64,000 nucleotides of DNA, taken from contig JARYHS010009186.1 of the NCBI GenBank assembly GCA_031002005.1, positions 102,395,992 to 102,459,991 of the forward strand. The letters are read 5' to 3'. Shown here piece after piece: positions 22,565 to 33,625 of this stretch. The stretch is from Vandiemenella viatica (Eukaryota > Arthropoda > Insecta > Orthoptera > Morabidae). The position numbers and the translations under genes were made by a program. Each line of letters starts with the position of its first letter. Within the stretch, counting starts at the first letter, position 1. The notes beneath the pieces were generated by a model that ran no database searches, was not told where the DNA came from, and saw only the letters and a program-made list of their open reading frames with translations.

Positions 22565-23466
22565 ATATTGCTGGATTACTATCAGAAGTTAGGTTGTTTG
22601 CAGATGACATAATGCTGTATAACAGGATCAAAACGGCAGAAGGCTGTGAACAGCTGCAGGGTGATCTGGACAGGATACCTAGGTGGGTAGATCAAAATGG
22701 AGAAGAAAGTCATCTTAATAGTTACACAAATAAAAAACTAAATATTAAATATATTTACAAGATGACCAAAAATTGATTGTTAAGAACTTGAAATGAAAAT
22801 AGCTTGGCATAACATCTGAAAACAAACTCAACTGGGCAGCACACGTTGGTCAGGTAGTAGGAAATGGTTTCAAAATCATTCACTTGTTGGAGAAGGTGAT
22901 GAGGGGATGTACCAAAGAAGTAACGGATTTGGGTTACAACACGTTGGTCAGACCATTGCTTGAATATGGTAGTGTAGTATGGGACCTATATTTTTGGTAT
23001 CAAATACAGGATTTCGAGAGGGTGCAAAGAAGGGCTGCTAGATTTGTCTCTGGAAATCTCCGCAGAATACAATCAGTAAGTGACACGATAAAGGAGTTGT
23101 AACGGGATTCATTGGAAGACAGGAGGAGGGTGAAGAGAGTCATGGGAGTATACAAGGCGTATATTGGTGATGAGGGGTTGAAAGTTATTTGTGGAAGAAT
23201 TAAGAGAAGTGCGTGGAAGGAAAAAGATGACCATGACCAAAAATTGGCACTAGATTTCAGGCATAAGGGTGTGGAAAGATTTTCTTTTGTAGTTGAGAAG
23301 GTCAAGAATTGGATCAAATTACCAAGAGAAATTATAAATAATTTACCAAAAACGCTAAAAGAATTTAATGGAATTTAGGGGGAAAGGTAGATGGGAAAAG
23401 AAAGGGGGATAATGGTGGTATAGGGAAATTGCCACCAGAGTAAGCGCTCCATCGCAATTAAATTAA
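22565..23466 (+). mobile_element. CR1-like LINE copy B, 3' half
   Basis: It begins inside the RT just upstream of the catalytic box, L-F-A-D-D-I-M-L-Y (FADD at 22597-22608, both Asp intact). It continues with I-K-T-A-E-G-C-E-Q-L-Q-G-D-L-D, Y-N-T-L-V-R-P-L-L-E-Y-G-S-V-V-W-D, E-R-V-Q-R-R-A-A-R-F-V-S-G-N, E-K-V-K-N-W-I-K-L-P-R-E-I-I. The 3' end GCAATTAAATTAAA is the family tail. It is truncated at 5' and frameshifted several times. Confidence 0.85.
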
Positions 23467-23689
23467 ACTATTATTATTATGTGCAGTGCGTTAGAACGCT
23501 TCCGTTGTTCGGATTACACGTTAAACTATGGATCTCATATACGCAGTAGGATTACGGGGTTAGGTTAATCAGCTACAATAGTGGCGGACTGCGGAGCCGG
23601 TCGAAAGCTCTGTCACGATGTCATGAAGACCACATGACATTATTATTTAAGGATAGTGTCCTTTACATCGATTAATAAGCATTCTGCTC

Positions 23690-24262
23690 ACAGCTGGTTT
23701 AAGTGAACTAGAAGTAGTTGATGATTTTGTCTATCTTGGATCCATCAACTGCGACACAAGAAATCTGAGAAAGAGAAAAGAATATGAATCACCTTAGGGG
23801 AAGTTGTCATCAACAAGCTTACCAGCTCTGGCAGAATAGGCAATAGCAAATGCAGCAAAGATCCGGCCTGCTGTAACAATTGTGTTTTCTGCTTTCTTCT
23901 ATTGCTATGAGACAGGGACTCTCTAGAATGATGAATCCTGGAACATATAAGAGAATTAACATAGCCATAACATAGAGGAATTTAAACATCTCAAATATAT
24001 TATATCTCCAAGAGTCTTTCTTCCTGAGTCATGCAGAGGATCGTCCAGTTCTTCAGACGTATAGCGAGAAGAGACTGTGAAAATTTGGACATTGATCGCG
24101 AAGGGAAGGTTAAGGGAAGAAAACCACGAGGAAAGACAGCATGCAAGTGGCTCAGGCAAAGAGGATCACTGGTTTACTTTTTCAGGAAAGGGCAGCAATA
24201 CACTGTGAGAAATTCAATAGGTCCATGACGCTTAGGAAGGAGCTAGGTGAATAAGGATGACG
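23690..24262 (+). mobile_element. RTE/L1-like LINE C-terminal fragment
   Basis: Reads V-V-D-D-F-V-Y-L-G-S-I, later P-A-V-T-I-V-F-S-A-F-F-Y-C-Y-E-T-G-T-L, and G-R-L-R-E-E-N-H-E-E. It follows the usual order V-x-x-F-x-Y-L-G-S, L-V-x-P-V-x-L-Y-G-x-E-x-W-T-L and K-G-K-R-x-R-G in such LINEs, with stops. It is a different family from the CR1-like one. Confidence 0.65.
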
Positions 24263-25150
24263 AAGATTTATATCTTGAAAGATGTTAATGAATTATTAAA
24301 TTTTTAGAACTCGTTGCATGGAAAACGTAACAGGCGTTGGAATAAGACAGGATGTTGAAATAATATAGTAAAAGTTTGAAAAAAATAACTTGCTTTGCAC
24401 ACTCTTTTATTCCAACAGCTCTCGTGGAAAAATATGCAGCCGAATGTTCCGTAATAGGTAACAGACGACAGTTATCATAATAATTCAGTTATATGAGTGC
24501 ATTATTTGGTTGAAAAAAAAAAAACAAGAAAAAAAACAACAACGTAGCTACTTCCTAAATTAAATACATGCTCTATTACTGATTGCATTAGAAATACGTC
24601 ATGCCTGAAGGCGCATCCACACCAAATTGTTGCTGTCTGTTTCCAAAAACAAATTGCAATTTTTCAGAAACGTTTCGTCTACACCAGAAAAACTAATTTA
24701 GGAACACTTTACAGTTGCGATCCGTCTACACCAAGAGTAACAATCTTTACTTTTGCCTATAAAAGAATTTTGTCACAATTACAATTTATTTATTTTGCGA
24801 TGAGGTGGTGCGATAACAATGTATTGTTAGCAGTTTCTGAAATTTGTGATTTTTTAATAAAAAGAAATATAAACGTGGATGGTGGAAGGGACCAAGTCTT
24901 TTGGAGAGAAACCAACACGGAGTCAAAGGCCTCCTGGATTTTATTTTATATTTAGTTTTTAATAAGACTATCTATTATTAAGACATGTTAAAAACGGATA
25001 CATCAAAAACTTTATTCGAATGAGTAGCACTAATTTAAAATGGTTAATTCCGAAAACTGAACAGTTTATTCAAAAGCAAAATTGAAACTACAGTGCCACA
25101 GTATCTCGAATGGAACGTTTACTGCTGACTTTACACTTCTTCGATTCTGA
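24263..25150. other. Unassigned; possible transposon end
   Basis: At 24610-24745 the motif (T/C)C(T/C)ACACCA recurs three times (GCATCCACACCAAATTG, CGTCTACACCAGAAAAAC, CGTCTACACCAAGAGTAAC). This looks like subterminal repeats of a DNA transposon, but I find no matching inverted end. Confidence 0.3.
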
Positions 25151-25379
25151 TCCTGTTGGGTGAGCGGTAATACTCTGGCTTGTCCTTCGGAAGGACGCGG
25201 GTTCGAATCCCCATCCGATCATCCAGATTTCTGTTTTCCATGGTTTTCCCCAAATCACAGCAGGCCGAGATGGTTCCTTCAACAAGGTCATGTCCGAATT
25301 CCTTCCCATTCCGTGCTACCAGATCTTTCCCGTCTGTAATGACCACGCCATCGACGGGGCGTAAAGCAAAAAAAAAAAA
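25151..25379 (+). mobile_element. SINE-A, near full length
   Basis: TTGGGTGAGCGGTAATAC, B-box GGTTCGAATCC, ATTTCTGTTTTCCATGG, CATCGACGGGGCGTAAAG and an A12 tail. The 5' few bases are missing or changed. Open frames on both strands are shadows. Confidence 0.85.
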
Positions 25380-25650
25380 CCTACCAATTCTAACTTTACA
25401 GTTAAGATAATTCAATAATGTATTTACGTGAGTAAAACGAATGTAAACTTGTTAACAGTTATAATCACTTATTTTTTATCAATATTCCTTCTAAGATTTA
25501 AATAGTATAGTTATTAATCACGTAATTCTTTTTGTACATTGAGATCAACATTTCTTCTTGTTTCTCTAATCATTTTCAAATTTTAACTATAACTCTGTCC
25601 ACTCCATGTTACAAAACGCTGTGATAAACTCATTCCTCCATGATGATAAC
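25380..25650. other. Unassigned stretch between SINE and hAT-like element
   Basis: AT-rich; nothing recognised. Confidence 0.3.
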
Positions 25651-26472
25651 TAGGGTTCGGATCTTAATGACCAAAAAATAAGAGAAACGAGTAAATACGA
25701 CCTAAAAATTACAAAATATCACCAACATTCAAATTTACTCTACATCAAAACAGGCTCAGTTATACATCATTTATTTTATCTAGTAGTGTCGCTTTCATTT
25801 AGATACCGTAATTTACTTCCGTGCATTCACTGCTCCATTGGAAAATTAAATTTTAAATCGCGTCGTTGAAGTGACTTTAATTTCACATAGTTTACAGAAA
25901 ATAACTGTTTCCTCTGTACTATACTACTCCCCTCCGTAACATAACACTATCAGAAAAAAAAAAATTCAGCATGCCCGGTACACACCGATTCACTACAGAT
26001 TTAACACTGACTGAGGAATTATTTCAAAAGTATTGATGACAATCCTTTATTGACGCGGATCGACACAGGCATGCTGCTGCTACGTGGAGATTAAAAGGCA
26101 GGCGTAAAATTAACATCTAGAGAATGAAAATAACGTATAAGTTTAATTCTTGACTGGTGAATTCTGATCGATTCAGTGACAATTAGTTTTGTCTTTTCGT
26201 CAAAGGCATAAAAGGAATACAGTTCTGTGAATAATTATCTTCTCATCTATAACTCCTAGCGAATTCCTGTTATTGTTAAAAATTACCAGGCTTTTCCTCA
26301 AAATATGACCATAAATATTATTGTAATATGACCAAAACTAGGAAAATGGTCTGACTATGCGTTTATACGCTATATAAAATACATTAAAATAAAACCAGGC
26401 ACGTTTAATTCAGCATTACAGCTCAAAACTAAGGCAGGATAAAAATGACTTATCCTAATGATCAGAACCCTA
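25651..26472. mobile_element. hAT-like non-autonomous element, 822 bp
   Basis: Left end TAGGGTTCGGATCTTAATGA and inverted right end TAGGGTTCTGATCATTAGGA match at most positions. They are flanked by ATGATAAC (25643-25650) and GTGATAAC (26473-26480), an 8-bp duplication with one mismatch. No transposase is encoded. It sits at the 3' edge of the minus-strand Jockey LINE. Confidence 0.65.
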
Positions 26473-27179
26473 GTGATAACTTTTATATATATGCATATTA
26501 ACCGATCAGAAAATTTAGCTCTACAGGATAAAGTTGTCTTTTACAAAACATAGCTTTCTTATTACCATGGTTGAGGTCAGCCCATGTAGAGTCCCTTAGT
26601 AACTGCATAACAATGATACAGTAAATATTTTGCGACAATAGTGAAAACAGTAATAAGAACAGTTATTAGTATCAAATCAGCAATATAAATATATGTATAA
26701 TTATTTATCAGTGTGAAAATAGTATTAACAAAGAGTCATAATTAAATTGATTTAAAATAATTACACTTTTGTTCATGGAATACATACAGTTTTTTAGTTT
26801 TGAGCACTGAGGATAATCTTGTTTCACAACATGTGGTTTGCTGATTCATTTCTTCTTCAGAGTCAATATTCGATAGATAAATGTCTTGAGGAAGGCGTTT
26901 GTTTAGTCTAGTCTGTCCCGTTCTTTTTCCTAGCTCATAAAATTGCTCACGAGGTACTGCATTCATTCGTTTTATAAAATATTTAGGTTGTTGCCTTATG
27001 AATTCATAATGTAAGAAATATTTAATTCTTGGTGTAGCTGACTGTTGCGTACGTACCACAGTGCGTTCACATCTAATCGCAGAACTTTATTTTGGAATAT
27101 TTGCAGTCTGTGTGGAATATTTGCACTAGCTCATCCCCATATTGGACATGCATATGTTATGAGTGGTCGTAATCTTGTG

Positions 27180-27770
27180 TATATATATATATATATATAA
27201 AAATAGACGTGTGTTTTCCTATATTTCACTTTTCAGCCACCTCTACCTAGCACAGATCACAGGTCTTTGTGTGTGGAAGTAGCATGGAGTTTCCTGTCGT
27301 GCACAACGTTGGTCGAATGTCGATAGCTGTGGGGATGTGGGAGATATTATGGTTAGAAATGGTCGATGCAGGGCATTTTCAACCAAAGACATGTGTCTCC
27401 GCATATGTCATTTTTCTGCCACAACTACATAGCATAGACCAGGGGTCTCCAAACTACGGCCCGCGGACAGATTTTGTCCGGCCCGCGGAGAGCTAAACTT
27501 TTGGAGACCTTTTTTTTTTTTTTTTTTTTTTTTTTAAGGTCCCACCCTAGCGCGAATTGTAGACCTTTTTTTTTTTTTTAGCTCTAGCAAATTAAGTTTA
27601 GTTTACTGAAGTTTTCTAATTTTATGTTGGTTTTTTGGCCCTCGGAACTTACTGGAGTAATCAGTATGGCCCTAAGGCTGAAAAGTTTGGAGACCCCTGG
27701 CATAGACCATTGGTGTGGTAGTAGAATCCTATCCTCTGTCGTGCACTATGGTTGTTAGATGTCGCTAGCT
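27180..27770. repeat. (TA)n plus two diverged tandem units inside Jockey LINE
   Basis: After (TA)10 at 27180-27199, a unit with GCCAC, CTACCTAGCA, TGTCGTGCAC and GATAGCTGT occurs twice (about 27236-27330 and 27418-27770, the second split by the hAT MITE). The LINE coding sequence stops on one side and resumes on the other, so the block is an insertion. Confidence 0.6.
27440..27699. mobile_element. hAT MITE, 260 bp, perfect 8-bp duplication
   Basis: Left CAGGGGTCTCCAAACTACGG and inverted right CAGGGGTCTCCAAACTTTTC are classic hAT-type ends. GCATAGAC flanks both sides exactly (27432-27439, 27700-27707). The inside holds CGGCCCGCGG and long T runs, with no coding frame. Confidence 0.95.
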
Positions 27771-28763
27771 GTCAATCCAAATTCTTTACAAACACGAACG
27801 ATGTCGTGGGTACCATCTAGTATCATTTAATAGGCAGCATTCTGTTTTTAATGATGATTTTCTATCTAATACTGGGTATAGTTTGTGAAATCTGGTATAG
27901 ACTTGGTTTATTTTATTATTAATATGTTTGTTCCACGTTAACCGCCTGTCAAGTCGACACCAACGTACTTAATTGATTGGTCAGGTGGGTTCCATGCAAT
28001 GTTATTTCCCATGATGTTTATCTCTGGCGGGTTTAGTGGGCGTCTCAGTATGAAAATTTTGGCTTTATATTTTCGGGGTTCAGAAATATTCGCCAGTGAT
28101 TTAATCATTCTGTAAGTTGTGCAATTGCATTCCGTAGGTAATTGGGTGCGTTGTGGATGTCATTATGTGACGTTTATACTACTGTGTCATCAGCATACAT
28201 AGCAGTCGAGGTATTTGTGACGTGTATATGTTGAATAGGGTGGGCTCTAAAACAGTCTCCTTTGAGACTTCTGCTGTTACTGGTCGTGCTGTGGATAATT
28301 TTGTGCCCACTCGTACACTGAAGATTCAGTTCTGTAGGAAGCTTTATAAGATTTCGTACTAATATAGAGGCATTCCTGTATTTTTTAGTTTATATAATAG
28401 TCCACTATACCATACTTTGTCAAATGCCTGGGCAACATAGAGAAAAGCAGCCAGGGTATGATGTCTAAAGATCAAAGCCCCTTGTGACGTCTTCAACTAG
28501 GCGTAATATTTGGTGTGAGGTTGAGTGCATTGAGCTAAATCCAAATTGATGTGGTGGTATGGATCCCGTAGCATCAAGGAAGGAAGTTAGCGGCTTCCAT
28601 ATTATCTTTTCTAGTAATTTTGATAAGTTTAGGAGTAAGCTTATAGGGGGTAGGGAAGTTGGTTTATTAGGTTTATTGAAAACTATGATATTAGCATGTT
28701 TCCACTATCTTGGAAAATATCCGGTACAGAAAATGCTGTTGAAAAGTGATGCGAGATAACTTA

Positions 28764-29151
28764 GGGGGCATCCATAAATTACGTGAGGTGTTTTTCCGGA
28801 TTTCTGGACCCCCTCCCCCCTGGTGAGATTTGGTGAGATCTGGCCGGACCCCCCCCCCCCTCTGGTGAGATCTGGTCCGTGAGAACCCCCCCCTAGAAAT
28901 CGCCCTGGAAACTTTTTTTTTAGGTCACACCCTAACTTTTTTGACGAAATATCCTCCTAAAATCGACTTTGCCGCAAATTTGAGACCTTTCTTTTTTCTT
29001 TTTTTTTTGGCTCTACTGTCCCCAAATTTTTCGCAAAATCTCACGTGAGATTTCCGTAGACCCCCCCCCCCTCCCCCTTGGTGAGATCTGGTGAGATTTC
29101 GCCAGACCCCCCCCTCCCCTATTTCACCTCACGTAATTTATGGATGCCCCC
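28764..29151. mobile_element. Harbinger-type MITE, 388 bp, TTA duplication
   Basis: Inverted ends GGGGGCATCCATAAATTACG match on both sides and continue as TGAGGTG. TTA flanks both ends (28761-28763, 29152-29154). The related Jockey copy at 53660-53690 shows the empty site with a single TTA, confirming the 3-bp duplication. The inside is C-rich with repeated GGTGAGATCTGG motifs and no coding frame. Confidence 0.92.
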
Positions 29152-29165
29152 TTACTGCCTTAGGG

Positions 29166-29390
29166 CTGGCACTCGATTTCAGGCACAAGGGTGTGGGAAG
29201 ATTCTGTTTTTTAGGTAAGGGTGTCAAGGATTGGAATGTGTTACCAAGAGAAATGATTAATAATTTACCAAAATTTGAAATAATTTAAAGATAAAATTTG
29301 TAGAGGCAAATGTAGGTGGGTGCAGGATAGGGGGAAGATGGGTGTGTAGGGAAATTGCCACCGGAGCCTGTGCTCCATTGCAATTGCTGT
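29166..29390 (+). mobile_element. CR1-like LINE copy C, 3' terminus
   Basis: Encodes L-D-F-R-H-K-G-V-G-R-F and K-G-V-K-D-W-N-V-L-P-R-E-M-I, followed by the 3'UTR GGAAATTGCCACCGGAGC and CTCCATTGCAATT. It joins directly to the truncated Jockey LINE. Confidence 0.85.
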
Positions 29391-29780
29391 GATGATCGAT
29401 CAGCATGAAGATATTTTCAACAGCTGCATTTTCATAATATTGGCGTAATGCTATCGTTCCACCAATATCTGCCATAGTGTTCCGATACATATGTCTCTGA
29501 AACACTGCGTAGGGAATTCCTAATTTGAACTGTAATAATTTAAATCTAAATCCCTTGAGATAACTCGAACGAAAGCTCTAATATCGATCAGGAAAAGTTT
29601 GAAATATATATAAAAGAAATTATCCTATTATATAAAAAGCTAACGTGGCGTCTGCGTGCGTCGTCTATAGCTGCTTCTCCTATTGGCTAACGAACGGCCA
29701 ATCATCAACCACCATATTACGTTCGCACCACCATCTTGCTTTTCGTTTATTTACAGCTAGACGCTGAAATTCATATAAGG
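29391..29780. other. Unassigned; possible Helitron-like end at 29629
   Basis: TCCTATTATATAAAAAGCTA at 29629 and TCTACTATATAATTTCCTAA at 50289 resemble each other and the 5' ends of some insect Helitrons. No 3' hairpin-CTRR end was found, so the class stays open. Confidence 0.25.
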
Positions 29781-31920
29781 AGAAGGAGATTCAATATTTG
29801 CGCTATTTTATCCGTATCAGTTAGACACAGAAATTGAGAAGGGGATTCAATATTTACGCTACTTTATCTGCATCAGTTATGAGCATAACCTAAGAATTTT
29901 TTTGGCAGAAAGTAAGAAGCAAGGAAGTTTATTAAAAACTAGGAGAAATGTACATAATGCGAAATGTATTTGTCACATAAATAACAGTTATCCATTTACG
30001 AAATTATAGTCTCCGTAATCTAAAGTGAAATGCATTTTTTTATTTTGAAATCCTGACAAAATACTCTGATAATCTAACGAGAATAACGTTTTCGTATAAC
30101 TAAAGATATCATTAAGGATGACTTATTCGTTTCTCCTTATAAGCTTTTCCATAATAAATTCTTACTACCATTATATATGATACCCTTAGTTTTTGATACA
30201 TGTGTTAGCTATTAAATGAGATTTAAGATAACTTTGTTATCAGATTTAAATCATCAAGGATATGACACTCGCAATTCAACAACGATATTATTGCCGCAAA
30301 ATAGCAGTGAGCAGTGATATAATAAATACTGAGAGTAGGGAAAAAAAATTAATACCAGGCAATTATATGTCACAAAGTTACAATTATTACGTTCGATTAA
30401 ATTTACATATTGCTTTTTATTTATCTACGACAACCAGATGCAGAAATTAATGTAAGGAGAAGGGTTTTCATTATTTACGCTATTTTACCTGCCTCAGTTG
30501 TAAGCACCAGTTTAAACCGTGAACTAAGAATTTTTTGGCACACGATAAGAAACAATGAGGTTTATTAAAAACTCAGAGAATCGTACATACGTAATCGCGA
30601 CATGTATTAGTCAAATAAATAACAGTTATTTGTTTTCGAAATTGTAATTTCCGTCATCTAACGTAAAATGCATTTATTATGTGAGATCCTAACCAAGTGC
30701 TCTGATAATCTAACCAGAGTTATATATGATACCCTTAGTTTTTGATACATGTGTTAGCTATTAAATGAGATTTAAGATAACTTTTTATCAGATTTAAATC
30801 ATCAAGGATATGACACTCGCAATTCAACAACGATATTATTGCCGCAAAATAGCAGTGAGCAGTGATATAATAAATACTGAGAGTAGGGAAAAAAAAAATT
30901 AATACCAGGCAATTATATGTCACAAAGTTACAATTATTACGTTCGATTAAATTTACATATTGCTTTTTATTTATCTACGACAACCAGATGCAGAAATTAA
31001 TGTAAGGAGAAGGGTTTTCATTATTTACGCTATTTTACCTGCCTCAGTTGTAAGCACCAGTTTAAACCGTGAACTAAGAATTTTTTGGCACACGATAAGA
31101 AACAATGAGGTTTATTAAAAACTCAGAGAATCGTACATAATGCGACATGTATTAGTCAAATAAATAACAGTTATTTGTTTTCGAAATTGTAATTTCCGTC
31201 ATCTAACGTAAAATGCATTTATTTATGTGAGATCCTAACCAAGTGCTCTGATAATCTAACCAGAGTTATATATATGATACCCTTAGTTTTTGATACATGT
31301 GTTAGCTATTAAATGAGATTTAAGATAACTTTTTATCAGATTTAAATCATCAAGGATATGACACTCGCAATTCAACAACGATATTATTGCCGCAAAATAG
31401 CAGTGAGCAGTGATATAATAAATACTGAGAGTAGGGGAAAAAAATTAATACCAGGCAATTATATGTCACAAAGTTACAATTATTACGTTCGATTAAATTT
31501 ACATATTGCTTTTTATTTATCTACGACAACCAGATGCAGAAATTAATGTAAGGAGAAGGGTTTTCATTATTTACGCTATTTTACCTGCCTCAGTTGTAAG
31601 CACCAGTTTAAACCGTAAACTAAGAATTTTTTGGCACACGGTAAGAAACAATGAGGTTTATTAAAAACTCAGAGAATCGTACATACGTAATCGCGACATG
31701 TATTAGTCAAATAAATAACAGTTATTTGTTTTCGAAATTGTAATCTCCGTCATCTAACGTAAAATGCATTTATTTATGTGAGATCCTAACCAAGTGCTCT
31801 GATAATCTAACCAGAGTAACGTATTCATATAACTAAAGATATAATTAAAAAAGATTATTTTTCTTACAAGGTTTTTCAGAATGAATTCCTACTACCACCA
31901 TAGGTGATACCCATCATTAT
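29781..31920 (+). repeat. Tandem array: three near-identical 548-bp units plus diverged flanks
   Basis: The unit starting TTATATATGATACCCTTAG begins at 30171, 30720 and 31266 and ends each time at about ...ATAATCTAACCAGAG. The three copies differ at only a few sites. Diverged sequence of the same kind lies before (29781-30170) and after (31816-31920). The outer parts contain a segment of about 90 bp (TAACGT..CTACTACCA) absent from the inner junctions, so the amplified unit is a deleted version of the ancestral one. The 62-codon frames at 30262 and 31358 are part of the repeat, not genes. Confidence 0.93.
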
Positions 31921-32562
31921 TCATTTGAGGGTAATAGAGGCTATGATTTTCGAACGCAATATTACTGGAGGTTGTGGTTAAGTTTACCAGAATCGCAACT
32001 GACACATTTTGTTACAGCATAATTCACTCTGAAACGAGTTTTACAAACCAATTAAACTGTTTTCATAAGCGCCATGCTACTAAATGTATTAATTAATGCG
32101 GGTGGAAGTAGTTTCATATTTAACGTGCTGAATTGTGCCTGGACCAGGAATAAAACTGATATTACATGGATAGCAAAAGTTTTTGGAATTCCTAATCTGA
32201 TTTTATTTAATTGGTTCTTTACTTCCGGCGTCATTAATTCAGTAGAAGTTACTACTGTATGGCTATGTGAACGGCAAATGAAATATGTAGAACTTTGCAA
32301 AATCAAGGTCATTAGTATTATGTAATATCAGTTCTGTTTAATTAACCAACTGAAAAAAAAAAATGAGCTGCCAGAATATTGCGTTCAAACCGTCATTTTT
32401 GACGGGCTCGAAGCTAGTTTTATATATTACGAGCTCAATGAAAACCGACTCTGCTCTGCTGTGTCGGCGCTGCCAACATTAGTCTATGGTTTCAAAGATA
32501 TGACCTCTACTCAAAATGAAATCTGTGACACAAGAAATATTCAGAATCAAATTTATATATAA
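31921..32562. other. Unassigned; overlapping unrecognised frames
   Basis: Frames of 83 and 86 codons overlap on opposite strands at 32052-32325. Neither shows a recognised motif. A small hairpin CCGTCA-TTTT-TGACGG is at 32389. Confidence 0.3.
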
Positions 32563-32570
32563 GATGTTTC

Positions 32571-32833
32571 CAGGGGCGGATCCAGGATTTTGGTTTGGGG
32601 GGGGGGGGGGTTGGCTTGAGTGAATTTTGGTTCAGAGGGCTTGCCTTCAGCGGATTTTGGTTTGGGGGGGGGGGCCTGAGTCGGCCATGGGGTAGTCTTT
32701 ATAGCCTCCTCGGGCGTCGAATCCTTAGAGCTAAAAAAAAGTCTAAAAAATTACAATGTCGGGGGTGGACCTAGATACTTTTTGGGGGAGGGGCTTGAGC
32801 CCCCTATCCTCTCCCTCCCTGGATCCCCCCCTG
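32571..32833. mobile_element. hAT MITE, 263 bp, perfect 8-bp duplication
   Basis: Ends CAGGGGCGGATCC and, inverted, CAGGGGGGGATCC. GATGTTTC flanks both sides exactly (32563-32570, 32834-32841). The body has GGATTTTGGTTTGGGGG twice with long G runs. Confidence 0.93.
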
Positions 32834-33625
32834 GATGTTTCTTTATACAATTTCGAGTCTCGAAACAGTCAATAACCAATTTTCAATCATCTACTAGAAC
32901 ATTTTTGTAGCAATAATATTTAATACATAAACAGCTGAGATAACAGCAACAAGGAACTAGCTATCTACACCAAACTAGCAACAGTTTCAAATCCTTCCTC
33001 CATGTTTCAAACACGACCATGTTTACCAATGTTCATAAACTTCTTTACATCTTTACAGCTACTTCTGGAAACAGTCAACTTCAAGGAACTTTTGTTTCTG
33101 TTGACATAAACATTGAAAACATTGAGTAACATGACGGAACAAGATTTTTTTTAAAAAAAATTATTATTATTAATTTCAATTGAAATGGAGCGAACACTCC
33201 GGTGGCAAGTCCCCAATCATCCTTTTATCCCTTTGTATATACTTAATTTTTTTAATTTTCTGTTATAATTGGAATTCCTCCCCATTTACCATTCTGATTT
33301 ACAAAATTTAATTTTAAATTCCTTAAGCTTTTTTGGAAAATTATTCATCACTACTCTTGGTAATTTGTTCCAATCCCTGACACCTTTACCTGCCAAAGAA
33401 AAATTTTCCACTCCCTTATGGATAAAATCGAGTGCCAGCTTGTGGTCATAGTCGCCTTTCCCCTTCCATGCACCATTCCTAATTCATTGACCAATATCCC
33501 TCCAAGGTCCATCACCAACATATGCCGTGTACATTCCGAGCACTCTCTTCACCCTGCTCTTTCCTCCAGTGAGTCCCAATCCAGCTCCTTTATCATATCA
33601 TTTACTGACTGGGTCAAGCGATAAA

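Larger units (their letters stand above)
26481..29165 (-). mobile_element. Jockey LINE copy 2, 5'-truncated and interrupted
   Basis: Minus-strand pieces match the copy at 52015-57225. C-terminal I-K-R-M-N-A-V-P-R-E-Q-F-Y-E-L-G and K-R-T-G-Q-T-R-L lie at 26742-27059. I-L-R-R-P-L-N-P-P-E-I-N and I-M-G-N-N-I-A-W-N-P lie around 27980-28080. RT pieces continue to 28757. The 3'UTR also matches nucleotide by nucleotide (26481-26740 against 55240-55349 and 57108-57220). Insertions within it are a (TA)n/tandem block and hAT MITE at 27180-27770, and a Harbinger-type MITE at 28764-29151. It ends at 29165 where a CR1-like fragment begins. Confidence 0.85.

Noticed and set aside
30262..31546. Repeated 62-aa frames as a duplicated gene
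   Set aside because: They are part of the 548-bp tandem unit; the middle unit breaks the frame by an indel and no motif is seen.
29781..31920. CRISPR-like or centromeric array
   Set aside because: Units are 548 bp without short repeat/spacer structure, only three recent copies, and the host is eukaryotic.
32052..32325. Overlapping 83/86-aa frames as a receptor exon
   Set aside because: Hydrophobic stretches are present, but no recognised family motif or splice context; both strands are equally open.
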